A stretch of DNA of 64,000 nt. It comes from Rhizopus arrhizus (taxonomy: Eukaryota; Mucoromycota; Mucoromycetes; Mucorales; Rhizopodaceae). Under the pieces are notes generated by a model. It did no database searches, was not told the DNA's origin, and worked only from the letters and a program-made list of their open reading frames with translations. The DNA is taken from contig JAKZZE010000001.1 of NCBI GenBank assembly GCA_024220505.1, positions 1,178,001-1,242,000 on the forward strand, given 5' to 3'. A program made the position numbers and the translations under genes. Positions 46,646 through 56,562 of the stretch are shown one piece after another; position 1 is the first letter of the stretch, and every line of letters starts with the position of its first letter.

Positions 46646-47072
46646 GATATTTTTTTTTAAAAAAATAAAAATAAAAAATAATCAAAATAAAATGCATTTT
46701 GTAAGCAAAATAACACAGTCACATCCTATCGGTGTGCATCGCGCTTCCCTTTTATGAAAATGCGAATCTTTACACAAAAGAATCTTCTTTTTTGTGATAC
46801 AAAAAATCTAAAACACATGAAACCACCGTTGATCAATTAATGTGGCTATGAAAAAGAAGAGGATCAATTAGATAAAAAGGAATGTATCACAGAATTGTTT
46901 TTTAGGGAAAAAAAGGGGAATAAGCCTTCAACTAAAAATAAAGTTCATATTAAAAAAGTAAAGGGGGCGTAAAAAGTAACTGATCATTTAAAGTAATTTA
47001 TTCATTTTAGGGGTTACTTTGGATACATTTATAAGCCATTCTACTTTCTTTTTCTTCTTCTTCTTCAATAAT

Positions 47073-47838
47073 ATGAATACACATTTGCCTATTACTAATT
47101 GGTTATCTAAATTAACATTGTTACCCTTTGGAAGAACACGTTGGATATCTCGATTTTTTGTATTATTAGATAATGAAATTTATGTTTACAAAGACGAGGT
47201 AATCTAACAATGAAATACAGTGAATACTCTTACTAAATTTGAGTAATTAGTTGGTTGAACGTCCTTTACAAATTTTAAGTTTAAATCAAGTACGCAAAGT
47301 ATTTTCAATATCAATTCAAGGACATCCTTATTGTTTACAATTGGAAAGAACAGAAGAAGATAAACCATGGATTATTCAATGCCAATCTGAGTTAGAAATG
47401 AACAAGTGGATTGATGCAATTCAATATAGACTATTGAATCGTTATCCTAAATGTAAAACTGAATCCATTGTTTGTATTGATGAAAGCAGTATCTCAGCAG
47501 ATATTTATCGTTTACCCACACAGCCACTTCGATGTATGAATGCTACAAATGAACTTACTTTACTTCAAAGAAGAAACAAACAATTAGCACCTATTAATAC
47601 ACAGCAACAAGAATCGCAGCTAATAACAGTATCACCTGTCTCTTCTACATGTACACTCATTCCTTCTCCTACAGGTGCAGTCATCGGTGCCCCAGATTAT
47701 CATAAACAGTTAATGAAAAAACAATTAATTATTATTTCACCGCCATTAATCAAACAAAAAAATTATTCTAATCAAGAGGATGATGAACTATCGCCCACCT
47801 ACTTAATTTATAAATCAAAATTTAATCTTCATCAATAA
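47073..47838 (+). CDS. PH-domain protein
   Basis: Two exons, split by GTAATCTAACAATG...TAATTAG after KDE at 47195. Residues of about 5-110 form a pleckstrin homology domain: WLSKLTLLPFGRTRWISRFF, VLLDNEIYVYKDE|LVERPL, SIQGHPYCLQLERTEEDKPW and the closing helix ELEMNKWIDAIQYRLL with its conserved Trp. The C-terminal half is Ser/Thr/Gln-rich and probably disordered (SPVSSTCTLIPSPTGAV). It likely binds phosphoinositides on membranes; the partner is unknown. It converges on TFIIB with 17 bp between stops. Confidence 0.82.
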
Positions 47839-47855
47839 ATATACACAAGCATTCA

Positions 47856-48934
47856 TTAAGGTAAAGCCAAATCATCAAGGCTTAATCCTTCTCCACCTGG
47901 CTTTTGTCTCAAGTCATTAATGTCCAATAAACTTTCTTTTTCTGCATACAATGTCTTGTAAGCTGTCTTTATAGTCACCTCAGACACTCCAGCTACATGT
48001 GCAATCTCTCTTGTTGCCTTGGGTTGACGATAAAGATAGGATACAAGATAGATACAGGCAGCTGCTACTGAAATAGGTGATTTACCAGCCAGTGTACCTA
48101 ATTCTTTAACCCGCTTCACTAAATCAATACCTGCCTTTTGTACATAATTAGCCAACTGAAGATTGGAACAAAAACGAAGCATCAAATCCTCAGAGTTCAT
48201 AATTGTCGTATTTGTTTGAAGCTTCAATTGCAAAGACTTGCAGCATCTACCAATCTCTTTCTTAGGTACTCTTGTCAGTGCACAAATTTCTCTAAACGTA
48301 CGCCCCACTTTTTCTTGTCGACAGGCAATAAAGATACAAGCGGCAATGATCGCATCACTTGATTTACCTCGCAGCAACTTTTCATCTTCGACTCGTTTAT
48401 ATAACTGTTTGGCTGTATCACTCACAATTTTAGAAAGAGAAATTGAATCGCACATGGCACCAATTTCTTTATAGGCTTGAACAAGGTTACGTTCTCCCTT
48501 GATGGCCGTTGCTCTTCCATGAACCTTATTTAAATCTTTTGCTGCACCCGTTCCACCGTCTCTTCTTGAAATGACTGTATCTAATTGATTACCATCCAAT
48601 AGTGGATTGGCAGCAGCACCTACACGAGAAGGATCCTATCAGGCATTACATAAACAAAAAGAAAGGCTTGATAAATTATTAAAATATTTACATCGCCTTC
48701 GTCATTTGCAAACGTTCGCCATTCAGATCGGGTATCAATAATACGGTCACCGAGAACAAGTCCACAATCACCACATACCAAGTCACCAGACGCAAATTCT
48801 TCAACAATATGGGGTGGTACTATTTTGCAATCTGGACACATCAAGTTAATATTGAGATTAGCTTGAAAAGGTTTGGGTTTTCCTTCATCTTTGTTTTGTT
48901 GTTCACGTAATGGAAAAGGAATGCTGGATGCCAT
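47856..48934 (-). CDS. SUA7: transcription initiation factor TFIIB
   Basis: Two exons; the intron starts GTAAATATT after NDEGD (48693) and ends TGATAG (48637). The zinc ribbon is [17 protein letters not shown] plus [16 protein letters not shown]. The B-finger/linker is SEWRTFAND and [27 protein letters not shown]. Two cyclin-like repeats follow ([80 protein letters not shown]). It bridges TBP-DNA and RNA polymerase II. Length of about 340 aa is normal. Confidence 0.96.
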
Positions 48935-49659
48935 GTTAGTTTATGCAAAAAGAAAGAAAGAAAGAAAAAATGTAGATGGAGACGTAAAGAAGAAGAAGAA
49001 AAGAAAAAAAAAAAAAAAAAGAGAGAAAAATATAGGAAAAATATTTTTGTTTTGAAAAGCTTTGAAAATGTATGTCGGTGAGCTGGCTTATTTTTAACAA
49101 GTGTATGGCATTGTCACTTTTTTTGCAACAGACAGAATCTTTATAATCTGCTTTGTGTGATGTGATTAATAACAATCTTTTTATCAAGACATGAACAACA
49201 AAATTACATTTGACTGAAACCTTCAATACGAATAAATATGTTTGCTACTTGACAAAAAAGAAATTACGAGCATGATTAATTTCTTTTGTAGCTAATCAAT
49301 TTGAATCCTGCCCACAGTGAGCTTTATTTAATTCATATAAATCAGTACTCCAAGGATCATTATTTGAAACATTGCTTGAACTTGAAAAAACATTTTTAAA
49401 AAAGATGCCGATTTTCACTGATTTCTACATAACCACACAACTAATAGTTCTTTTTTTCTCTCCTGCTCTCAATCTCACTTTTTCTTTGTTAATTATCAAT
49501 ATATTTTACGCTTCTCTACGTTATTAAATTCTTTTTATCAACATTAATAAAATACCAAGCTTCAAGCCAGCATTTTCTTAGTACAAGAAATAACAGGTTT
49601 GTTTGCCTCCCCTTTAAAAAAGGGTATATCTAATAGTAATAAGACCGCTTTCATAGTCT
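48935..49659. other. TFIIB upstream region
   Basis: AT-rich with purine runs (AAAGAAAGAAAG at 48950-48965, A-run at 49005-49020) next to the TFIIB start, and pyrimidine runs near 49450. No gene recognised. Confidence 0.4.
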
Positions 49660-49878
49660 ATGCCACAGCCCAATAAAATTATTAAAATATTTGTAAATAC
49701 CGCAGCCGGATTTGTTATTATCTCCGGTAAAATGTCTGTGACCGCTATCAATTTAGCCAATGAAAAAATTCAACAAAATTACAATCCGGTCCGAAATTTG
49801 TATGTAATTTTACCCATAACTTTTTCTAAAAAATCTCTCGTTGGTGTTATAAAGAGTTTAAAATTGTTTCAAAATTGA
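49660..49878 (+). CDS. possible small protein or first exon just upstream of U6
   Basis: From the ATG at 49660 the sequence MPQPNKIIKIFVNTAAGFVI, then ISGKMSVTAINLANEKIQQN, has coding-like codon use and a hydrophobic stretch. At 49799 the frame meets a strong donor (GTATGTAAT), so only about the first 46 codons may be exonic. No matching downstream exon was found, because U6 and then the retroelements follow. No family recognised. Confidence 0.28.
   Translation: MPQPNKIIKIFVNTAAGFVIISGKMSVTAINLANEKIQQNYNPVRNLYVILPITFSKKSLVGVIKSLKLFQN
49848..49853 (+). promoter_or_regulatory. TATA box of U6 snRNA
   Basis: TATAAA lies about 25-30 bp upstream of the predicted U6 5' end, the distance used for Pol III transcription of U6 in yeasts. 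Confidence 0.6.
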
Positions 49879-49905
49879 CACGCTCATTGAGCCTCTGTCA
49901 CTTAT

Positions 49906-49937
<32 letters not shown>

Positions 49938-49998
49938 GGCCCCTGCACAAGGATGACACTAAATCTCTGAGAAGGAAGCTCTACGGAGCAACATTTTT
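49877..49998 (+). ncRNA. U6 spliceosomal snRNA
   Basis: The invariant core is intact: AAAATTGGAACGATACAGAG, then the ACAGAGA box running into GAAGATTAGCATGGCCCCTG with the AGC triad. CACAAGGATGACACTAAA follows (internal stem-loop region). The 5' end holds a small hairpin GCTC-ATT-GAGC (49882-49892). The 3' part is unusual: instead of a plain tail it has GCTC-TACG-GAGC (49978-49989). The transcript ends at a T-run from 49994. The 5' boundary is uncertain by a few bases. It forms the catalytic centre of the spliceosome with U2 and U5. A retrotransposon LTR starts about 45 bp downstream. Confidence 0.9.
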
Positions 49999-50051
49999 TT
50001 TTTATATATCCTTTCAATCAAGTTAAAGATTTTGTTTTAGTGTTGTAACAC

Positions 50052-50535
50052 TGTAACGAAAATGGTAATAAGGATACACAGAGATTAGCCGAGTCAAGTC
50101 AGAAAGATAAAAAAAATTAAAAATATAAAAAATGTTAAAAAGATAAAAAAAGTTAAAAATATAAAAAAAGTCAAAAAAATAAGAAAAGCTAAAAAGAAAA
50201 CAAAAAAAAAAATATTATTCATATATATATATATACCATCTTTTTGTGAAGAAATTGTCAGTCAGTTTAAATAAATCATATATTTTTACTCAATAATTAA
50301 CAAACTTTAACAAGAAAGTCCCTGTTCACTTAAACTTTTTACTCTACTTTAACTTTTATCAAGAAATATCGTATTGATCTTACATATAAGATCTGGTGGT
50401 CACTACTTATCAAGCATCTGCTTAAATTCTATATAAAACAACAACTTACAAGGCAATCACAACCTTACAATCAAGCTTTACAAGCAAACTTTACTCTATT
50501 AACTCACTTACAACAAGCCAACCTATAAAATAACA
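50052..50535 (+). repeat. element 1 5' LTR
   Basis: 484 bp, TGTAACGA...ATAACA. By eye it is identical to the 3' LTR except for one base in an A-run near 50202. It contains an AT dinucleotide run (50222-50234) and TGGTGGTCACTAC at 50394-50406, a copy of the start of the primer-binding site. Confidence 0.92.
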
Positions 50536-50537
50536 TT

Positions 50538-50555
50538 TGGTGGTCACTACGAGGG
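50538..50555 (+). other. primer-binding site, element 1
   Basis: TGGTGGTCACTACGAGGG begins two bases after the LTR end. It is complementary to a tRNA 3' end of the form CCCTCGTAGTGACCA-CCA. C at position 61 and A at 73 fit tRNA rules, but I could not name the tRNA. The same 18 bases follow the element 2 LTR. Confidence 0.7.
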
Positions 50556-50669
50556 AAATAAAACAACAAATCAAGAAATCAAATCGAAATAAAACATCAA
50601 ATCAAGAAATTCAACAACCAAGAAACAACCTTAAACAAAAAAATATTATCAAATTTACCTGGAACTAAA

Positions 50670-51824
50670 ATGGCTTATATAAACGGACACATCGCGTTGG
50701 CAAATGCTAACATGAACGCAAGTTATCGACCTACTTTAATTGATTTCCATGGCTACGAAGGAGAAGACTTCCGTCATTTTGTAGAAAGTTTGGAATCTTA
50801 CTTTGCTATTAACAATATTACTCAAGAACCACGCAAGCTTATTATTCTCAAGGCACAACTAAGAGGAGCCGCCAAAGTGTATTACGAAAAAGAAATACTC
50901 AAAAGAATACCTGGAATCAACTACGAACAAGCCGTAGACCTATTGAAAAATTATTACATAACTCCAGAATTGATACAGAGTTACGAATTAGAATTTAACG
51001 AAATGTATCAAGGCGAACAGGAACACCCACAAATATTCTTGGCCAGACTAAAAGAAGCCGCAGACCTTGCTAACATAACTAATGATGCAGTCATCGAAAG
51101 CCGATTTCGTGCAGGTCTCTTACGAGAAATCAAACAGTTCTGTATACAGAGTAGTTCTAAAAACTTACAAGACTGGATCAATCACGCCGAAGGATGGTGG
51201 AACGCCAATCGACCTCGAAAGATTGCAATGGTTGATAATCCTTTCATACCAAGGAATGCCAATCAAGCTTTGATATATCATAATGAAAATCAACATCATC
51301 ATCATCTATCAAGCAATCATAATATTGACTTAATTGATACAAATGAACATGCCATGCCAGCACTAGCATATAATCAAATACATTATAACAATGCTCAACC
51401 TAGTAGTAATTACTATTATGACAATACACATGGCACAAATCAATTGACAACAATGGATACATCAAGAAACCGTAATCAGTTGCATCATGTTCAATACAAT
51501 GGACATCAACACATACGTCCTAACCAACAACAAGATCTTATTGGTCTTATACAACAAGCTATTCGCCAAGAGCTTAGTAGTCAACAATATCAACAGCAAC
51601 CTACTAGAAACAACAGGTATAATAATTATAACAATAATTATAATAGGTCTGGAAGATATGGAAATAACGACAGCAATGGACGATACGATAACAGTAACAG
51701 AAATTATACGCCAAATCAAAGGAGATCATATGACCAACCAGCAAGTCAGGATCAACGGCAACCAAATAACCAACCCAGTAACCAACATAACAATCAACAG
51801 AATAATCAGTCAAAAAACTATTAG
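50670..51824 (+). CDS. gag: Gag, element 1
   Basis: 384 aa. The N-terminal half is a retrotransposon gag capsid domain (FHGYEGEDFRHFVESLESYF, LKAQLRGAAKVYYEKEIL, YQGEQEHPQIFLARLKEAAD, AVIESRFRAGLLREIKQFCI). The C-terminal third is Asn/Gln/Tyr/Arg-rich (NNRYNNYNNNYNRSGRYGNN) and has no CCHC zinc knuckle, so nucleic-acid binding would rest on the basic low-complexity tail. The stop TAG at 51822 lies two codons after the slippery A AAA AAC. Confidence 0.93.
   Translation: MAYINGHIALANANMNASYRPTLIDFHGYEGEDFRHFVESLESYFAINNITQEPRKLIILKAQLRGAAKVYYEKEILKRIPGINYEQAVDLLKNYYITPELIQSYELEFNEMYQGEQEHPQIFLARLKEAADLANITNDAVIESRFRAGLLREIKQFCIQSSSKNLQDWINHAEGWWNANRPRKIAMVDNPFIPRNANQALIYHNENQHHHHLSSNHNIDLIDTNEHAMPALAYNQIHYNNAQPSSNYYYDNTHGTNQLTTMDTSRNRNQLHHVQYNGHQHIRPNQQQDLIGLIQQAIRQELSSQQYQQQPTRNNRYNNYNNNYNRSGRYGNNDSNGRYDNSNRNYTPNQRRSYDQPASQDQRQPNNQPSNQHNNQQNNQSKNY
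51812..51818 (+). promoter_or_regulatory. -1 ribosomal frameshift site (gag/pol, element 1)
   Basis: In the gag frame the codons read TCA AAA AAC TAT TAG, so A AAA AAC is a canonical X XXY YYZ heptamer. A -1 slip continues as CTA TTA GGG TCA in the pol frame, which stays open for more than 3 kb. The same heptamer occurs at the same place in element 2. Confidence 0.8.
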
Positions 51825-54800
51825 GGTCAGTTGCTTTTGATAACTCACAGAAGAATGGTCAACTGAACACCCAAAAAGATACAAAAACCATTAAAACCCC
51901 TAAACAACAACAGCTCAATGCAATATTAACAGATAAATACAATAACAAACAAAAGGATCTCTATGCAGCAATCAGACCAGAAAGACCTCCTGACGTTGCT
52001 ACAGCTACACCCTATCCAAACTCTAGACCCACAAATAAAGAAAAAGGAAAACAAGTAGCAAAACCTACCATAACCAGAAAAGTCACTACACGAAGTCATA
52101 TCGAAGAAGTGAAAAATCCCACACCAGTACAACAAACGCAACCCACTCGAACTGAAGCTATGGATACGGATCTTCCTATACAAGACAAGGTTAATGGTCG
52201 ACTAAATAAACCAAGGACTAGAAGAATAGATCCAGATATCAAATATGATATAGTCTCAGATGTATTAAAACAAAAAGCCGATATCGAAATTGGAGATTTG
52301 ATCACAGTAGCCCCATCTTTACGCAAAAAGCTTGTGGAAGAATGTAGACCAAAAAGAAAACCAAGACAAGAAGGAAATAAACAAGCTACCCAACAAACAA
52401 TGGCTCTGATAGAAGACGAGGAAATCAATACCACTGCAGCCTACTCAACTGTGAGTATTGGAGACAAAAACATTAAAGCCCTAGTAGATAGTGGTGCATC
52501 AAAAACCTGTATGTCAAAGGCCCTAGCAGACGCTCTTGAATTAGAAATAGATTCAGCATCCGAAAACGTATTCACACTAGGAAATGGAACCAAGCAACCC
52601 GCTCTCGGATTGATATACGACGTCCCAATTGAAGTCAAGGAAGACATGGTCATACCCTGCACAATTGAAGTATTGCCATCATGCCCTTCACATCTTATAC
52701 TAGGAAGCAATTGGTTAAACCGTGCTAAAGCCAAGATTGATTTCAATAGCTCTTCATTAAAAGTCAAATATAAAAACCAAAAGGCAGAACTACCAATACA
52801 CTTCATACGAAAAAGTACACCGTTACCCAAAATGAAAACATTCCATCAAGACTATCAACATCCTATAAGTCTCACAAACTCACATTCCGATAAGCATGTA
52901 CATTTTGAAGATAGCGATTCAGAAGGAAGTTACTCATCAACCGAAGAGGAATCTGAATCAGAAAGCGAAGAAACCAGTGACGATGATATAGAAATGGAAG
53001 TAACAGCCTTAGAAAGAAGTTATGAACAAGAATCATTGCAAGTTTTGGAAAATGACAAATACGAGGAAGTAGTTATTACAAATTCACAAGAAATGTATTC
53101 GATAAAGTCAACAGACACAGGACTTTTAGTACAAGCGTATTCATCGAAACATATCAGCTTAGACAAATCCAAAGAAGACACTCAGAATATACTATATGAC
53201 TTTTACATTACACATCCAAAGTTAATGCAGTCTTCAGGATATTTTGATCAGTCATCTTCATTCATAATCAACAAAAAGTCACTCGACATACGCATATATA
53301 ATCGCACAGAAAATGATATTTATCTAGAACCTGGTGAAGAAATTGGAATATTGGAAGCTCATGATCTAAATGACGATACAATAATCAAAGCATATGAAAT
53401 AGACAGAAACTCGACATTATGCACTTTAGAACACGATATTATTGAACAAAATCTAAACAAGGAAGAACAAGATACGCTAAAGCCACAGCTATTGGAAAAA
53501 CTAGAAATAGGAGATATAAATAAATCAATGAAAGAAGAACTGCTTAAGTTACTGAAAAGATACCAGCATATATTTGACTGGGACAACGATACAATTGGAC
53601 GCACAAACCTAATCAATCACAAGATTATCATAGAAGAAAATACATTACCTATTAGTCACCGCCCGTACAGAATCAGTCCTTTGGAAGCAGATCACCTTCA
53701 AAAGGAATTGGATAAATATTGTAAATTAGGAGTTATATCACCATCGAATAGCCCGTGGGCAGCACCAGTGATATTAGTAAAGAAGAAGAATGGTGATTAC
53801 AGAATGGTCATAGACTACAGAAAATTAAATGCAAAGACGAAGAAAGATGCATATCCTTTACCAAGAATAGACGATTTATTGGACACCCTAGGAAAAGCCA
53901 AAGTATTTTCAGCACTCGACATGCGCTCTGGTTTCCATCAAGTACCATTAGACGAGGATAGCAAGGAATTTACTGCTTTCACTACCAAATATGGAACATA
54001 CCACTATAACACCTTGCCTATGGGACTTGTAAATTCGCCAGCAACCTTTCAGCGTTTAATAGATTTATGTTTCCGCCCGCTAATGAACAAGTGCTTAGTA
54101 GCCTATATAGACGACCTTAATGTATACTCCCATAACGATGAAGAGCATTTAATACATCTAGAACAAGTATTTCAGTGCATAGAAACCGCCAATCTCAAAT
54201 TGAATCCAGAGAAATGTTTCTTCTTTAAAGATCATTTGAAATTTCTTGGATACATCGTTACCAACCAAGGCATACAAACCGATCCAGACAAAATAAAGAA
54301 GATTGTCGAATATCCGATACCAACCACTATTACGCAAGTCAGATCTTTCCTAGGAATAGCATCATATTATCGAAGATTTATAAAGAATTTTGCAGCTATT
54401 GCAAGGCCGTTACATGAACAAACTAAAACCAAGAAGAAAATCCCATGGACAGAAGCCGCAACCAAGTCATTTGGAACACTCAAGAAATTATTAACAACTG
54501 CACCCGTCCTGGCAAGACCGGATTTCAGCAAAAGTTTTATCCTAGTTACAGACGCCTCAAAGTTAGGACTAGGATGTGTCTTAACTCAACTCGACGATGA
54601 TGGAAAAGAACATCCTATTATATTTGCAAGTCGTGGGCTCAAACCTAACGAAGCCAATTATGCCCCCACAAAATTAGAATGCTTAGCAGTTATTTGGGCA
54701 GTAAAACTCTTTAGACCATATTTACTTGGAAAGAAATTCATGATCATTACAGATCACTCAGCCTTAACTGGACTTCTCAAGACACCAAACCCAACCGGAA

Positions 54801-54907
54801 TAATAGCCCGATGGATCGTCACATTATCAGAATACGACTTTGAAATTAAATATAGACCTGGACGTGTCAACGAAAGTGCAGATTTCCTGTCAAGACTTGG
54901 ATATTAA
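51818..54907 (+). CDS. pol: Pol (protease, reverse transcriptase, RNase H), element 1
   Basis: Read by -1 frameshift from gag; 1,029 codons from 51818. The first in-frame ATG is only at 52160, although the sequence before it is conserved with element 2 (KVTTRSHIEEV here, RVTTRSHLEEI there). Protease: ALVDSGASKTCMSKALADAL (DSGA). An acidic linker follows near 52900-53000. RT: SPWAAPVILVKKKNGDYRMV, VFSALDMRSGFHQVPLDE, LPMGLVNSPATFQRLID, AYIDDLNVYS (catalytic DD). RNase H: FILVTDASKLGLGCVL, LECLAVIWAVKLFRPYL, IITDHSALTGLL. It ends NESADFLSRLGY-stop, with no integrase attached. Confidence 0.93.
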   Translation, partial: LLGSVAFDNSQKNGQLNTQKDTKTIKTPKQQQLNAILTDKYNNKQKDLYAAIRPERPPDVATATPYPNSRPTNKEKGKQVAKPTITRKVTTRSHIEEVKNPTPVQQTQPTRTEAMDTDLPIQDKVNGRLNKPRTRRIDPDIKYDIVSDVLKQKADIEIGDLITVAPSLRKKLVEECRPKRKPRQEGNKQATQQTMALIEDEEINTTAAYSTVSIGDKNIKALVDSGASKTCMSKALADALELEIDSASENVFTLGNGTKQPALGLIYDVPIEVKEDMVIPCTIEVLPSCPSHLILGSNWLNRAKAKIDFNSSSLKVKYKNQKAELPIHFIRKSTPLPKMKTFHQDYQHPISLTNSHSDKHVHFEDSDSEGSYSSTEEESESESEETSDDDIEMEVTALERSYEQESLQVLENDKYEEVVITNSQEMYSIKSTDTGLLVQAYSSKHISLDKSKEDTQNILYDFYITHPKLMQSSGYFDQSSSFIINKKSLDIRIYNRTENDIYLEPGEEIGILEAHDLNDDTIIKAYEIDRNSTLCTLEHDIIEQNLNKEEQDTLKPQLLEKLEIGDINKSMKEELLKLLKRYQHIFDWDNDTIGRTNLINHKIIIEENTLPISHRPYRISPLEADHLQKELDKYCKLGVISPSNSPWAAPVILVKKKNGDYRMVIDYRKLNAKTKKDAYPLPRIDDLLDTLGKAKVFSALDMRSGFHQVPLDEDSKEFTAFTTKYGTYHYNTLPMGLVNSPATFQRLIDLCFRPLMNKCLVAYIDDLNVYSHNDEEHLIHLEQVFQCIETANLKLNPEKCFFFKDHLKFLGYIVTNQGIQTDPDKIKKIVEYPIPTTITQVRSFLGIASYYRRFIKNFAAIARPLHEQTKTKKKIPWTEAATKSFGTLKKLLTTAPVLARPDFSKSFILVTDASKLGLGCVLTQLDDDGKEHPIIFASRGLKPNEANYAPTKLECLAVIWAVKLFRPYLLGKKFMIITDHSALTGLLKTPNPTGIIARWIVTLSEYDFEIKYRPGRVNESADFLSRLGY

Positions 54908-55215
54908 TCAACTACATGGAGGATGGGAGGGTAGATGATACATAAACTCAAGAAAAATCCAAAAACAACACAAAATACGCATAAAAAAAAAAATTCATAT
55001 TATCAACTACATGGAGGAAGGGAGGGGAAGTTGAAACAAAATATACAAAATCATCAAAAACAATAGAAAATTTCAAAAATCATAAGAGGAAGGCCACCCT
55101 AGAAAACAAACAGTCGTGAGAAGAAAAAACTTTAACAACACTAAAATTGGAAATATCACACATAAAAATCAAGACCCTGAAACAATAACATATCAAGAAC
55201 TTTATATTACCAAAA
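54908..55215 (+). other. purine-rich spacer between pol and integrase, element 1
   Basis: A 308-nt non-coding spacer with two copies of a purine-rich block: ACTACATGGAGGATGGGAGG at about 54911 and ACTACATGGAGGAAGGGAGG at about 55007. Element 2 has one similar block (ACTACAAGGAGGCTGGGAGG at 62960). The sequence resembles polypurine tracts that in other gypsy elements sit next to the 3' LTR. Confidence 0.6.
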
Positions 55216-56562
55216 ATGGAACAACAGCAAATTGACATCGTGAAACAATATCTGCAAGAGTTGAAACTACCAGAAGATATCACGCACAAACAGAAAAGAT
55301 ACTTACAGAAGCAAGCACATAAGTTTACCATATACAAGGATAATCTGTATAGATACAACACCGAAAACGGAATAATACGAAAAGTACTGAACAAGCAAGA
55401 AGCTGAAGAAATCATGTACTCATATCATCAACACCCTCTTGGTGGACATTTGGCATATAACAATACACTACACAAAATCGCATCACGTTATTATTGGGAA
55501 AACATGACCAAGGACATAATGGAATATGTAAAGAAATGTCACAGATGTCAGAGACATGGGAAAAAGTCGTTAAAAGAAGAATTATACCCTGTGCCAATAT
55601 CAGCAAAACCTTTCGATCGCATCGCTTTAGACGTAAAACATGTACAAGCTTCACGATCCGGAAACAGATATATCATAGCAGGAATTGACTACCTTACTAA
55701 ATATGTGGAAGCAAGACCCATTCGTTTCCAAACTGCATCAGAAATTGCTTTATTCTTATACGAAGAAATCATATGTAGACATGGTTGTCCTACAATTATA
55801 GTTTCGGACAATGGCAAACCATTTGTTAGCAAGATGATACAACAAGTATGCAGGAATTTTTCGATTATTCACAAGACCACTACACCATACAACCCTCAAA
55901 GTAATGGATTGATTGAACGTTTCAACAGAACCTTAGGACAAATCCTACAAAAACGTACAAAAGAAGAAAAAGACGATTGGGACTTGTACTTACCAGCTGC
56001 ACTATTTGCTTATCGAACCATTAAACAAGGATCAACAAAGAATACACCATTTTTCTTACTATATGGGTATGAACCGAAGACACCATTCGATATAGATCAT
56101 CATGTGTATGAACGGAATTCACCCAAATTTGACGCTATCCTACGACATCGGACAATTCACCAAATATACAATCTTAACAGAATAAGAGAAATGGCCGTGA
56201 AAAACATACAACGAGCTCAAGAAACGCAGAAAAAGCAGATTGATAAAAAGATACTAGATGAACGCAAGGAACTGAAACCACCGTTCAAATTAGGAGATAT
56301 AGTTCTCATTTACCGAGATTATTTGTCAACATCATGGTCAGCAAAGTTACAAGATAAGTGGGAAGGACCATACGTTATACAGCATATACTTGGAAAAGGA
56401 ACATATCATATCAAAAGCATGGATCCTCATGACACAAAGCTTAGAAGGATACATGGAAATAGAATGAAGCCTTATTTGTTACCTAAAGTTCAATGGTGCC
56501 AAGAAAATGAAAGAAGTATCATGACCAACCTGGATGAGCAAACAAAGGAGCTCTTCCTATGA
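55216..56562 (+). CDS. int: Integrase, element 1 (separate ORF)
   Basis: 448 aa. The HHCC zinc-binding domain is YSYHQHPLGGHLAYNNTLHK to VKKCHRCQR. The catalytic core has the first Asp in FDRIALDVKHVQ, the second in IIVSDNGKPFVS and the Glu in YNPQSNGLIERFNRTL. The C-terminal part has the SH3-like GPY/F module (DKWEGPYVIQHILGKGTYHI) and ends KELFL; no chromodomain was seen. It has its own ATG and is in a different frame from pol. How it is translated is unclear (spliced RNA, reinitiation or an internal promoter). Its last 29 nt overlap ORF4. Confidence 0.92.
   Translation: MEQQQIDIVKQYLQELKLPEDITHKQKRYLQKQAHKFTIYKDNLYRYNTENGIIRKVLNKQEAEEIMYSYHQHPLGGHLAYNNTLHKIASRYYWENMTKDIMEYVKKCHRCQRHGKKSLKEELYPVPISAKPFDRIALDVKHVQASRSGNRYIIAGIDYLTKYVEARPIRFQTASEIALFLYEEIICRHGCPTIIVSDNGKPFVSKMIQQVCRNFSIIHKTTTPYNPQSNGLIERFNRTLGQILQKRTKEEKDDWDLYLPAALFAYRTIKQGSTKNTPFFLLYGYEPKTPFDIDHHVYERNSPKFDAILRHRTIHQIYNLNRIREMAVKNIQRAQETQKKQIDKKILDERKELKPPFKLGDIVLIYRDYLSTSWSAKLQDKWEGPYVIQHILGKGTYHIKSMDPHDTKLRRIHGNRMKPYLLPKVQWCQENERSIMTNLDEQTKELFL

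Noticed and set aside
50394..50555. Tf1-type self-priming by the LTR copy of the PBS
   Set aside because: The two TGGTGGTCAC copies are direct repeats, not complementary, so they cannot prime one another.
51462..51840. Ile/Val-rich ORFs on both strands over the gag tails (also 59400-59850)
   Set aside because: Alternative-frame readings of Asn/Tyr-rich codons; they look like membrane proteins only because of codon composition.
52109..52111. Pol start at GTG (52109), and TTG (59984) in element 2
   Set aside because: These are not AUG codons, and conserved coding sequence extends upstream to the frameshift heptamer.
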